A DNA stretch of 64,000 bases from Apodemus sylvaticus (taxonomy: Eukaryota > Chordata > Mammalia > Rodentia > Muridae), in the NCBI RefSeq assembly GCF_947179515.1, contig NC_067495.1, positions 59,981,754-60,045,753 of the forward strand, in the 5' to 3' direction. Of this stretch, positions 45,531 to 55,979 are shown piece by piece. Within the stretch, counting starts at the first letter, position 1. Every line of letters begins with the position of its first letter. The notes below the pieces were generated by a model. That model was not told the origin of the DNA. It searched no databases and saw only the letters and a program-made list of their open reading frames with translations. The translations under genes were made by a program, and so were the position numbers.

Positions 45531-48255
45531 GAGATTCAGCCCATGCCTGGCACACACTGAGAGTCTGGTGGTACTGGTATTCATCAGTGGCCAAGGCCTA
45601 GAGAAGTTGGTATTTATACATACAGCCTATCAGGGCCCCTGGGAGCCTTGTGCATCCTCTCCAGCTCTGTATGAACTTCCCAGTCTTGTTTACATCCCCT
45701 GCTGTTGCCAGAGGCAGGAGGGGGTGCCTGTGTCCCATCTGTTGGCAATGGTGACCTGGAGATCCATCTGAAGCTCTAGGAAGTGACTGTGTCCCATCAG
45801 TCGGCAGGGGTGTTTCTGGCTCGCCGAATGGATGGAGGGAGGGCGGCTGCTGAGCCCTGTCACTTGATGGGGGTATTCCCAGCTGTCTGCCTGAGGAGGA
45901 GAGGCAGCTGCCCTGGCAGGCAGCTGGGGTGTATTGGCCATGCCCGATCTGATGTGGTTCGTCTTCTTGCCACTCAGCTGTCACCAGCCCCGATCACCAA
46001 AGGGAAGTCAGCCTTGCAGCGCTCAAGGTCATGGGAAGGACACTTCAATTATTCCAATGTCATCTGTCTGGGTCCCAGCGGAGAGTGCAGCCACTAGCTT
46101 CAGGACTGGCTGAAAGGGACATGTGCCAGGACAGGAGAGGGCAGATGACGAGGAGAGGGAGGGCCCCACTGGGAATCCGCTGGCCATATTGAGCAGAGGG
46201 AGGCAGCAGAGGCACCCAGATACACAGGCACAGATGGACACTTTCAGAGCCAATAGGCATGGGTGTTGGAGCTGCCACGTGGTGTAAGAGGCAGGCAGAC
46301 CTGGGTTATTGTCTGACCCTGCAGCTTCCTGGTCGCCAGATCCTTTCTCACCTGTGGAATGGGGATGCTGGAGGGAGCCCCAGAGCAGGTCACTGGTGTA
46401 AACCCAGGAAATACAAGACCCTGTCTCCCCTTCTGCTCCTTCCGAGCACCTCAAAGAGAGCTAATTAAGGCTAGCAAGGGACCAAAGGGAACTGCCATTC
46501 AGAAGTCAATACCAGGCTTGTCCCGGACTCTGTTTTCTTCACTGGGAAGCCTGGTTGTCAAAGAAGAAAGAAGGGGGCCAGAGTATTTAGTAGTGAGTCT
46601 TTAGCCAGTTCTGGAAGTTAGCTGTGGATTCCTGGTATACTCCACCTATAGGATCCATCTAGAAACCCAGCTAAGGACCAACGGACATACTAGCTTCTGT
46701 CCCCAAGACTTTCTTCATTCTTTCCAGAGAAACGAGGTGGAGTGTTGCTACAAATAAAGACAACAAGGCTGTGGGTCAGTGGCTTCTCCCCGGTGGGAGA
46801 GCTGTAAAACTGACAGAGGATTCAAATCCCACCCCACCCCAATCTTCAGCTGAGACAAGCTGACTCCTCAGGATTTCCAGAAGAGTGCCTGTGTTTTCCT
46901 GCCTCTGTTTTCCTTCCCCAGCTCCCTCAGCCTGGAATGTCCACCCCGCCCTACCCCTGCCTTCCATCTTGCTCACCTCCGGGCCTGTGGAAATCCTCCT
47001 TAGTCTTTGGGGCCTTGGAGTGACAGTCTTCTGAGTCCTGGAAGTGGGGGCACTTCCTGTATACTCTCGACCTGTGTACCAGATGGTGTGCCCATAAAAC
47101 ACAGTTTGGAAACAGAACACAAAACCCGAGCGGATGAGCGGACGTTCTCCCACCCTCTGCCCAGTGCCTCAGTCTCTTTCCCAAGGAGGCCTCAGGGCTG
47201 TAAGCACCCACCCTTCCGACCATATTTCTTTTTTTTCCCCTTCCCCTCTCCTATTTTGTTGCCATAGTGGCATTTACCTATAGCTGTGGCCTTGAGGACA
47301 AGCCTGGGTTTTGTTTTTTGTTTTGGTTTTTGGTTTTTTGAGTCAAACAGTTCCAGTTACCAGCTTTACCATTAGCCAGCTACAGCCATCTCTCTTTGAA
47401 ATGGTAAATCTACATAGCAAGGAAACACTAACTTGACAAAGAAAGGTACACTAATTCTTAATTATTCCAAATATTTGATTTTGCATTTCAAAGTTAAAAA
47501 ATATTTTCTAGTGATGTCAGCAACATTGAAGTGCCCCTGAGCTGTTGCTATTAGTGCGGGGGCCCACTCACCTCCAATTGTGTGACTCAGCTACACCCTG
47601 GAGCTGCCTGTACTTCTTTCCCTGTCTCAGTGCATCCGTACTGTTGTCACAACCCCACAGAATTCTGGAGTTATCCTTCCTCTTCCTTCCCTTCTGCCTC
47701 TACCATATTCATGGCCCCTCTTCCCAGGTCAGCTCCATTGCTGTCTCACGGGAGAGCCTCATCAGCTATTACTGGTGGGTGCCTCCTTCTCTTTCTCCTT
47801 GTTCCAACCATTTCCCTGACACTAGTACATTTTCTATAAGGTAGGCAGAAGGATTGTCACCAGAGACAAACTAGACCATGTATGACTGCTGTGCTCGCTG
47901 TCCTCAACAGGGGCTGAGAGCAGAAGCCACAGTTCCGTAGGCTCACATCTCGCTCTCCTTCCTGTGCCTTTCTCTTCCCTGCTGGGCAGAATGTTCCAGG
48001 CCATCTTCTGCTCATGAGGCTAACTCACACTTGGGCTTCTGCCTGAAACACTTTTGTCCATAGTTGTCACCTTTGGGGGCTAAGGAGAAATAGCTTTTAA
48101 AGAAATCTAGTGCTCAGAGCCCAGGGAGGCCACTCCACTAGCTCTTAGGTGAAATAGAAGGTGCTCTGAAGCATCTATCCATGCTGCCAAACTGGACACT
48201 CATGCTCTAAAGCAAGGGCCCTGTGCCTGGACACTAGAAACATCCTAGGTAGTTG
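45531..48255. other. unique sequence; no gene seen
   Basis: Contains a MIR on the plus strand at about 46285-46380 (acctgggttattgtctgacc, tttctcacctgtggaatggg), a T/G-rich patch at 47308-47342 and an AT-rich unique stretch at 47390-47520. No protein-like frame was recognised. Confidence 0.42.
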
Positions 48256-48259
48256 AGAA

Positions 48260-48470
48260 GTCCACCAACAATTAGACTCCATCTGGGGTCAATTAGAACA
48301 GAGCCTGTAGAACTGGGGCCTGGGAACTGGTGCATGTATAATCTCACCGAGTAATTAGCTTGTGAAGCCAGGCCTAGGAACCTCCTATTTGGGAAAGTCT
48401 GTCAGGACAGACCCTGCAGATAGCCAAACTACTTACGATTATTGGCGTCAGATATCTGACCTTTATCAGG
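48260..48470. promoter_or_regulatory. candidate ATTA-rich element
   Basis: Contains aacaattagactcc (48268), gtcaattagaac (48289), a 21-base periodic pair of AATTAG cores, then gagtaattagcttg (48350) and acgattattggcg (48435). Repeat-free. Enhancer function is inferred from clustering only. Confidence 0.32.
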
Positions 48471-49115
48471 TCCCAGGGACTGCCAGTCCTCTCAGTAAGC
48501 CTAGAAGCTGCACATGGGGTGGGGTGGGGGTGGGGAACATCTCCAAGCCCTTCCCCCTGCCCATCTCTACCGGGGTTAGGGATTGATACAGGGAAGGGGA
48601 GGGGTCTGGGAAACACAGCTGGGATTCCAATCACCTCCAACCACAAAAATCCATATCAAGCTATCTCTGCTGTTCCTCCCCACTCCAGGCTGAGCTGGAG
48701 AGAAGCACTCTGCTTCCTGAAAGTAGCCCAGAGGCCCTGAGGTGATTCAGGGAGAGGGCTGGACTTGTGCAAGGTAGGAGAGGGAGTCCCGGTTAGCCCT
48801 GGTTTGGGTCAGGGAACTCATTGTCCCATCCACTCTCATCTAATGCAGAGCCTAAACAGACTTTTTGCCTAAGTCGAAGGTGTTTGGTCGATGCAGGGGA
48901 GGGTATTCTTCATCGTGGGACAAACTTTCCTCCTCCCTTTGGAATGATGATTCCTCAGGGACAGACCCAGCCTGGTTCCTCCTTCATTCGAACAGGTTTA
49001 AACTGAGTATCTATCCAGACTGTGAGACCAGAGAGCCCCTGACAGCCTCCCTCCTGACCAGTCAGGCAAGCTATGCTTATAGACTGGGACATTCCACTCA
49101 AAGGTGTGTGGTCAC
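48471..49115. other. no gene seen
   Basis: Unique sequence. Frames at 48374-48646 and 48865-49206 have no family resemblance. Confidence 0.4.
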
Positions 49116-49118
49116 TGT

Positions 49119-49290
49119 GACAGGTGGCACACCTATGCTCCCAGCTATTCTCCAGAAGTGGCAGAGGAGAAGGATCCTAAAGTTGAGGCCAGATTGGGCT
49201 ACGTGATAAGATCTAACTTGAAAAAGGAATAGAGGCTGGACTCATGTTAGCTAGCATGTGCTAAGCCCTGGGTTTAATTCGAAGTCTGAC
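49119..49290 (+). mobile_element. B1-like SINE followed by ID-like fragment
   Basis: The first part (caggtggcacacctatgctc, agttgaggccagattgggct) is a diverged B1. After an A-rich joint, gctagcatgtgctaagccct and gggtttaattcgaagtc resemble the B-box end of ID. The B1-then-ID order is opposite to the usual B4 fusion, so these may be two separate insertions. Confidence 0.7.
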
Positions 49291-49295
49291 CTCAC

Positions 49296-50655
49296 CCCCC
49301 AAAGAAATCCGTTTGGACTTCTGAAGGCTAAGTGGCTTGAGACCAGTAACGGTTTTGTACATCCAAGGACTGTTGGGATTGAATACTGAAGAAATCACAG
49401 TTCAGCTAGGATCTACCCAGAAGCCTTCAAGGAAGAGGCCAAGGCAGATGTGAATCCTGGATGACTGCAGGTGTCCATGCTAGTGATTGCCTGAAGGATT
49501 GAGCAGCAGAGGCAGATGCAGAAGGAACATCCAGAAGGAGTAGATTTTTCAGCCTGTGTCTTCACACCTGGTAGAGGCGACCTGTCTTAAGACAGCAGAG
49601 AGTTGCCAGAAGCACTAGAAGACAGGCCCTGCTGAGGGCAGGCAACGGTGTTGGGAAATAGTGTATAGAATCAGACCTTGAAGCACTGGAAAGAAACTCC
49701 AGATGGCTGAAGAGCTTAATTGGCAGGCCTGACTGGGAGGCAAGGCCACACCCAGAAGTATGCCCTGACAAGCTGCATGGGACCTCCTAGGGCAAACACT
49801 CAGGAGAGCAGGCCAGGGATGGAGCTGAGGTCAGAGAGGGTGGGGACTAAAGAAAGAAGGTCAGGGGAGTTACAGGCATGTTGGTGGTCTTTAGCTTATG
49901 ATGCAATGACACCGGCACAGACCCACTGTAAGTTGTAAAGATCATCCGTGAAAAAAAATGCATTTAGTACCCTTAACCTACACACACATACCATTTGGCA
50001 AGCCAGCTCACTGTACATACCAGCTGTCTGCCCTCGTGACTGCATAGCTGACTGGGGGCTCCTGATTGCTATTATCACCTGCTTCATAAGTGAGTACTGC
50101 ACTGTTCATAACTGTCCCAGGAACAGCCCACAACTCAAAATTTCTATGTAGCATTCCCACTGAATGCAAGTTTACTTTGCAACATTGTAAACTCAACTGT
50201 CATAAACCAAGTCATACGAAGTTGAGGAATATCTGTGCTTGACACAAGGTAGAGGAGATAACTAGATTGAACCGGTCTCTCTACCTACACAACATTTTAC
50301 ATATGACTATACATTTACATGTGTTCTATCTCTCATGGTTGGAGGCTTTTTGGAGCGTAGCTGGCTTCAAACACCAGAAGATGAGGGACATTGAAGGCTG
50401 GTCTGGTGACTTCATTCATGAGGTGAGTCATGGTGGAACAGACAGCTCGGACTTGAAGATAAGGAAGAAGGAGCATCTTTTAGATGCTCATAAAACAGTT
50501 TTGCTTGTTTACACATGGTCTAATGGGGCTTGACGGCTACGCCCCTGCTAAGGCTCAGGCACTCTCCTAACTAGCCTCATCTCCGTCCACACAGTAACAT
50601 TCCTTTGACTCTGTGTAAAACGTCCCTCCATCAAGTCAACCCATTGCTTCAAGTT
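49296..50655. other. no gene seen
   Basis: Unique sequence without a convincing repeat or coding frame. Confidence 0.4.
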
Positions 50656-50659
50656 CTCC

Positions 50660-50735
50660 TATATGTATGTGTGTATGCGTGTATGTGCTGCACATGCATG
50701 TATATATACACAAATGTGCATGCATGTATATGATT
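50660..50735. repeat. imperfect (TG)/(TA) alternating tract
   Basis: Degenerate TATGTGTG, CATGCATG and TATATATA units. Confidence 0.85.
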
Positions 50736-50749
50736 TAGTTTTTTTGAAA

Positions 50750-50858
50750 TATCGTTTTTTTTTTACTATGTAGTACAGGCTGGCCTTGAACTTGCAATCT
50801 TCTTGCTTTAGCCTCTGAATGCTCGCATTGCAGGCATATGTAAAAATGCCTGGCTCAG
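50750..50858 (-). mobile_element. B1 SINE, diverged
   Basis: Poly-T, then actatgtagtacaggctggc, cttgaacttgcaatcttctt and gcaggcatatgtaaaaatgc, the reverse of B1. Confidence 0.82.
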
Positions 50859-50982
50859 TGTTTTTTAGAAGTCAGGCGTTTGGTTACACAGTTCTCCCTT
50901 TCTAGGCAATTGCAGTCCTCCCTCCCATAAACCTAGCCTAACCCCTAATCCCCATTGCAGCTTCAGCTTTACAATCTCTCAC

Positions 50983-51123
50983 CAAGGCGCCATCAGTTGC
51001 TTCTCTTTTGGACTCTGCCAGCTCCTGGTACTTCTCCAACTCAGCCCTTAGTAACATGCGCAGAAGTTTTCTGGTAACTGGTTTGGGTTTTTTGATGGAA
51101 GGAAGTGTTGGTGGCTTATCCAT
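50983..51123 (-). CDS. candidate first coding exon of an unidentified gene
   Basis: The minus-strand ATG at 51123 has a strong Kozak context (A at -3, G at +4). It opens a frame with clearly protein-like composition: a Pro/Lys-rich start (MDKPPTLPSIKKPKP), then a basic, Leu-rich amphipathic stretch (RKLLRMLLRAELEKYQEL) likely to be helical or coiled-coil. After 47 codons there is a good splice donor, ttg|gtgaga, leaving phase 0. Reading through it adds 14 less protein-like residues before a stop at 50938. A possible upstream acceptor is attgctccag|g, although its pyrimidine tract is weak. I do not recognise the protein. Alternatives are a stand-alone 61-residue microprotein, a fragment of a processed pseudogene, or chance. 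No partner exon was identified. Confidence 0.45.
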
Positions 51124-52205
51124 CCTGGAGCAATGCCAGGTCAGTACTTAACAAATGTTGAAGGCGACGAAGGAGAAGGATATATCAAGGATGATGTCCA
51201 CCCCTAGGAGGTGGCTTCGCTGCCACAGACTTTTGGGAATGGCGTTACGGAAACAGGAAGAAGAGACTTTCTTTTTAGGCTTCACTGAGCTGGAGGCATC
51301 TGGGGGTCATCATGGACAAAATATGGAGTAGGCTCTCAGCCGTGGGCCTGGAGCTCAAAGGAGCAGTTTGTACTGGAATGATCTGTCGAGAGGTGAGAGC
51401 TAAAACTGTGGGAATGAACTTAAGACTTGATGGTTTTGATTCTTAAGTAAACAACCAGCCAAGAACCAGTATATTTTGGAACACTGGTGGCCAAGGCCGT
51501 GACAGGAAGAGGTATAGGGAGACGGTGGGAGGTGGCGCCCTTCCCCAGTAGGGTACAAGGGGATTCCTCTGCTAGAACTGCCCTGGCTGTCACACACCTC
51601 CACAGGGGAGAGAGGGCCCTGGCTAGGGGCCTGCCCTAGGAAGGAGGAATGATTAGAATGAAGGCATTGCTGGCCTGAGTCCTCCTGCCAGATGCCGCAG
51701 TGTTCCCTGGGTCTTCTCCCCCGGCCAGAGCCTGTGGACCCTGGTTTGCTGTGTGCCACCCATCTCTGTGGAATCAAAGCATTCCTTTCCCCCAGCTTCT
51801 TCTGTGCTTTAGGCCAGCCTCTGGAACTCAGTGCTCTGGCTCTGTCTGAGCTGGGCCCAGAAACCCTCACAAACCTTTTGTTTCCTGGCCTGGGGATGTG
51901 CTTTCTTCCCTAGCACACCCAGCCCAGGCCCCGAGCCATGTCATAGGCTAGACAACCAGAGAAGCTGGAGAGCATCTGATCTAGGAGCAGGCTGCTGGGG
52001 AGGCAGGTCCAGGCTCCTGCTCCCAGTGCTAGCCATGAGGCATCCCAGTAGGAAGTACAAGGGGTGAAAGCAACAGAGGTTAGTGGGACAACAGACAGAA
52101 ATGTCAGGGATGGGATTGCTGAGAGGCCAGGTTGGGTAGCATTAGCAGGATGACAGGACCTGACATTAGTTTATGATATGAATGAACATGCCAATTGGGA
52201 TTTTT
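51124..52205. other. unique sequence; 5' side of the candidate exon
   Basis: No CpG island or recognisable repeat. A 156-codon minus-strand frame (51400-51870) is Ser/Gly/Pro/His-rich with no domain. It lies upstream of the candidate exon on the same strand but shows no convincing splice link. Confidence 0.35.
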
Positions 52206-52209
52206 GGAT

Positions 52210-52328
52210 TTGTGTGTGTGTGTGTGTGTGCATGTATGTAGTATGTGTGCATGTATGTAGTATGCATGTATGTATGTAGTATGTGTGTGTTGTATGTATG
52301 TATGTATGTATGTATGTATGTATATGTA
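52210..52328. repeat. (GT)n / (ATGT)n microsatellite
   Basis: About ten GT units, then CATGTATGTAGTATG units and a run of ATGT tetranucleotides. It abuts the A/T-rich side of the B1 to the right. Confidence 0.95.
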
Positions 52329-52425
52329 TGGAGCCCAGGTTGGACTTGAACTCATGATCCTCTTATCTCTGCCTCCCTAGTGCTGGGATCATGGGTCTGT
52401 ACTGTCACACTCAGTTGGGTTTTGC
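52329..52425 (-). mobile_element. B1 SINE, diverged
   Basis: Contains gcccaggttggacttgaact, tctgcctccctagtgctggg and atcatgggtctgtactgtca, the reverse of B1. Confidence 0.82.
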
Positions 52426-52479
52426 TGTTAGTGTTTGGTTTTAATATGGTGGGGGCTTTTCTTGTTTGCTTGGTGTCTT

Positions 52480-52568
52480 GTTGTTTTGAGACAAAGGGTC
52501 CTACTATGAACCCAGGCTCCTTTGGAAATCGTGATCCTTGTGACTTTACCTATCTTCTTGGTACAGCC
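52480..52568 (-). mobile_element. B1-like SINE fragment, strongly diverged
   Basis: Contains gttttgagacaaagggtcct followed by actatgaacccaggctcc, resembling the reversed B1 (TTTTGAGACAGGGTCTCACTATGTAGCCCAGGCT). The remainder is poorly preserved. Confidence 0.5.
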
Positions 52569-52629
52569 TCAGTGGTTACCTATTAAGTTGCCAGTTGCAA
52601 TCCCATGGACAACTGGCCATGTTTCTAAG

Positions 52630-52815
52630 GCCACAGGTCTGACGTCAAATCCTAGTACCAACTCTTTCTGTGTGACTCAGGATAAATAGATGAATTTCCC
52701 CATGGAAGCCTTTGTTTGCCCATGCGTAGGGTGGAATGAAGATAACATTTTCTTGCCTAGGTAGTTAGCAGGGTTGGATGAAGGAATACATGGGTGTGCT
52801 CTGTGAGAGCCAAGG
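52630..52815 (+). mobile_element. MIR SINE
   Basis: Contains acgtcaaatcctagtaccaa, ctctttctgtgtgactcagg and ggtggaatgaagataacatt, matching MIR from the head through the core. Confidence 0.65.
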
Positions 52816-52819
52816 GCTA

Positions 52820-54175
52820 TAATTATATGTATATGAGCTATATTTATCAGCATGGCTAAGATGGAGAAGAAGTAAGTTCTCTGCCTCTTTGTTATCCCAG
52901 GGCATATTCCCTATTCCCTTCTACTCAATCCTGTGGGATTCCTTGAAGACTTAGCCCACCTGAAGGTCAGGCTTAGGTTTCTTGTTTTGCTGGAGGCCCC
53001 TCAGCATGCTGCTTGACTCCTCTGAGCCGCAGAGAAGTGTGCTCCGTGGACAGCAGTGCAAAGGAAAGGGGATTTTCTCCTAGTCTCTCTCCCTCCCTCT
53101 GGATGATGCGATCAAAGAAGAGGTTCACACAGAGGTGAGGCCCAAAGGCACAGCAGCACCCTTCCCAGATGTGGTGTGGGGGCAGGGGGAGCGGGGGAGA
53201 CTGAAGAAATGTGGCCATGTGGAGGGCAGGGCCAGGGCTGGCCTGCCTGTGATCAAAGGCACGGGTGGGGCGGGGCAAGGGCTGGGGGCAAGTTCCTCAC
53301 ATTGCTGACGGGTTAGTCCTTTCTCTTGGTTGCCTGGATGCCTTGGTAGCTCCCAGCCCCTGTGCTCACTGGTTCATCGTTTACTGCACGGCTGTGCCTG
53401 CAGCCACCATTCAAGCAGATTATGAATGGGGAGCAAGCTACTTACATAGTCCTCCATGGAGTGGGCTGAGAGACACATGCCAAGCTGAGAGCTACCTTAC
53501 CCTGCTCTTGTATGTGCACCAGTGGCACCAGCTGGCCACCTGCTACTGCCCAACTGTCCCAGGCACTTCACTTGCCTGACTCCCATCTGCCTCCTTGTGT
53601 ACTGGTGGGTGGGTCTCAGCCTACTAGCCCGGGCAGCCATTCCTGTATGGTAGCAGTAGTGGCTGGGAGCCTGTGTGCTCTCCTGGGTTGGAGCAGGTGG
53701 GGGAGCTTAGGTCTGCAGAGCTGAGGCAGAGAAAGATGGGCATAGAAAGAACTGTTTTGCTCTGGGGAAGAAGAAAGATCTTGGTGTTCCTGGGTCAACT
53801 CCAGAAGCCCAGGGGCTCCAGCTGCCCATGTCACCAGGAAATGTGCATTCTAAACAATGTCCAGGCCAGCCCATCCTGATCCCTACCTACCACCCCTGGT
53901 GGGAGCCCTGGGAGATGCCTCTGACCATTGTTCCCAGAGACAGCTCACTCGGGTCAGACCTGGGCCATACCAGGGTCCTCAACCTCCACACCCTGGGAGG
54001 AGGCTCATGATGTCCCAGAGAAAGTTCTTCCAGTCTTTGTTTTGGATTGGGCAGGAAGTTGCTCAGGACGTGAGGGTTTGGGTGGGGGTTGGGGTAGAGG
54101 AGCATGGGGGTGGTCAGTTTTCCTTTTGATTTCCTTTGGGGAGGGCTATTGATGAGGTAAGCTGATGTATGGAGC
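52820..54175. other. unique sequence; no gene seen
   Basis: Frames of 60-104 codons overlap on both strands without domains. A G-rich stretch lies at 53170-53290. Confidence 0.4.
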
Positions 54176-54177
54176 AA

Positions 54178-54290
54178 GTAATTGGCTCAGCTTCTAGTCA
54201 GGAGACCTTAGGACCCAAGTTTCTTTATCACACAATGGAGATAGCTATTCCTACCTTCCAGTTATCGGGAGAACTCCCCCCCCATCCCCA
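54178..54290 (+). mobile_element. MIR fragment
   Basis: Contains aagtttctttatcacacaat followed by ggagatagctattcctacct, matching the MIR core (CAGTTTCCTCATCTGTAAAATGGGGATAATAATAGTACCTACCT). Confidence 0.65.
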
Positions 54291-54344
54291 AGATTCTTTT
54301 GACAGCTTTTTTGGCACATAGTTCAGGTATTGTTTTGTTGTTTG

Positions 54345-54460
54345 CTCATTTTTTTTTTTTTTTGCTGAGATAGGTCCTGCTATCTAGCCCATCCTGGCCT
54401 CAAATTCCTGATCTTTCTTCCTTAGCCTCCTTAGGGCTCAGATTACAAACTGTGCCATTT
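54345..54460 (-). mobile_element. B1 SINE, diverged
   Basis: T17 tail, then tgctgagataggtcctgcta, tctagcccatcctggcctca and gggctcagattacaaactgt, the reverse of B1. Confidence 0.8.
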
Positions 54461-54481
54461 CCCTTGACTCTTTATTATTAC

Positions 54482-54483
<2 letters not shown>

Positions 54484-54532
<49 letters not shown>
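54484..54532. repeat. (TATC)12 microsatellite
   Basis: Twelve uninterrupted TATC tetranucleotides. Confidence 0.98.
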
Positions 54533-54654
54533 GGTGGTACCCTCTAGCCTAAACTGGCTTGGAACTCATAGCCCCATCAAGCCTTCTAGATTTCTTCTCT
54601 TTTCCAGACTAAGACTGCTTGTCTCAGAAACTTTAGACACTCCTCCTGTCTTTT

Positions 54655-54755
54655 TAACTGGCACCAGGCTCCATTCAGGCATGGTGCTGGTAGCATCCCC
54701 ATCTTACAAGTAGGGAAACAGAGGCCGAGTGAGAGTGATACACAGTAAAGGAGGT
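54655..54755 (-). mobile_element. MIR fragment
   Basis: Contains catccccatcttacaagtag followed by ggaaacagaggccgagtgag, matching the reversed MIR core. Confidence 0.65.
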
Positions 54756-54759
54756 GATA

Positions 54760-55350
54760 GGAACAGCTTTTTGTTCTGCTGTGAGTTGTGCCCCTGTCCG
54801 GCTAGACATAGAAATGTCTGTCTGACATTAGACTGCGACTTTGAGTACTTTTCTGCTTTTCCGGGTCCCACGTTATTCAGTTGCTGAATGGGAATGTTTA
54901 ACTTAACTCCTCCAGGCTTAATGTCAATCCGGGGGCACTGGACATACCAGCCATGACCTGCTGTCCCTGCTCCTCTCTGTGGGGGCCAGTGGATGGTGGA
55001 CCTGTGGATGCCAGGAGGCATCCATCCCTGCCATTCCTTGCCAGCAGCTGAAAGCTCAGCCTTTTTGGGCTCCTTCCAGGAAACAAAGCTGAATGCATAT
55101 GAGAAAGACTTTGCTAAAGAGATAACACTGGGTCAATTGACATTTTTAAAAACAATACTAAGTTGTTCCTTTAGCCTGTGATTAGCAGTAAATGACTTCT
55201 GACACAATGGGGAACTGATTGTGACCAATGGGATACCGCTCCTTAGGGAGAACTTCTGTATTTCTGATCACTTTTCTGATAATGTATGAATCCATGGAAA
55301 TACAAGCGACGATTGGTATTGTTCTATTATCATTGTTTTTATTCTGAAAG
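54760..55350. other. no gene seen
   Basis: Unique, moderately AT-rich sequence. Confidence 0.4.
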
Positions 55351-55352
55351 GC

Positions 55353-55640
55353 ATGCAGTATAAAGGTTAAGACTGTAGGCTCAGGAGGTAAACTTGCTGG
55401 GTAAGAAGATCACCTTGGCCATTTTCCAACTATATAATATTGGGTATGAATATTGGGTATGTTACTTGACTGTTTAATGCCTTGCTTTACCCACCTATCA
55501 AATTGGGATAATACTATTAGTGTATACATATGTATAGATAGTACATATACACATACACATCAGTTGTTTGAGGATCAAATGAGATAATTGAATTCAAGTG
55601 TTTAGCACAATATCTAGTTCAAAGGTCAACATCTAAATCC
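55353..55640 (+). mobile_element. MIR SINE, near full length
   Basis: The longest MIR in the window. Head agtataaaggttaagactgt, core aattgggataatactattag and tail gaggatcaaatgagataatt are all present. Near 55520-55560 a TATA/ACATA microsatellite-like stretch has expanded inside it. Confidence 0.85.
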
Positions 55641-55867
55641 TGCAGGTCAAGATGGCTTGTTTTCTGTTGCTAAAGATGAAGCTTTGTTGAACACAGCCAT
55701 ATTAGTTTGTTTACCTATCATCCATGATTGTTTGTGGCACCTCAGCCCAGTCAAATAGTTAACAACAGAGTCCTAGAGGAACAAAATTTAGACTCCTCAC
55801 TGTCTATTCCCTGGGGCGGGGAAATCTGTGACTAACTCTTGTGTTTAGGCAATATTATTTTATTTTA

Positions 55868-55978
55868 TTATTCTAACTTTCTTCATTGTAAATATTGAGA
55901 TCCAAGTTCAAAGAAAGGAAATGACTTGCCCAAAGCCATACAACTAGGATGACACAGGACTGGGACTACACTTAGCTC
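55868..55978 (-). mobile_element. MIR fragment
   Basis: Contains ggaaatgacttgcccaaagc followed by catacaactaggatgacac, the reverse of MIR (GTGACCTTGGGCAAGTTACTT). Confidence 0.7.
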
Positions 55979-55979
55979 A

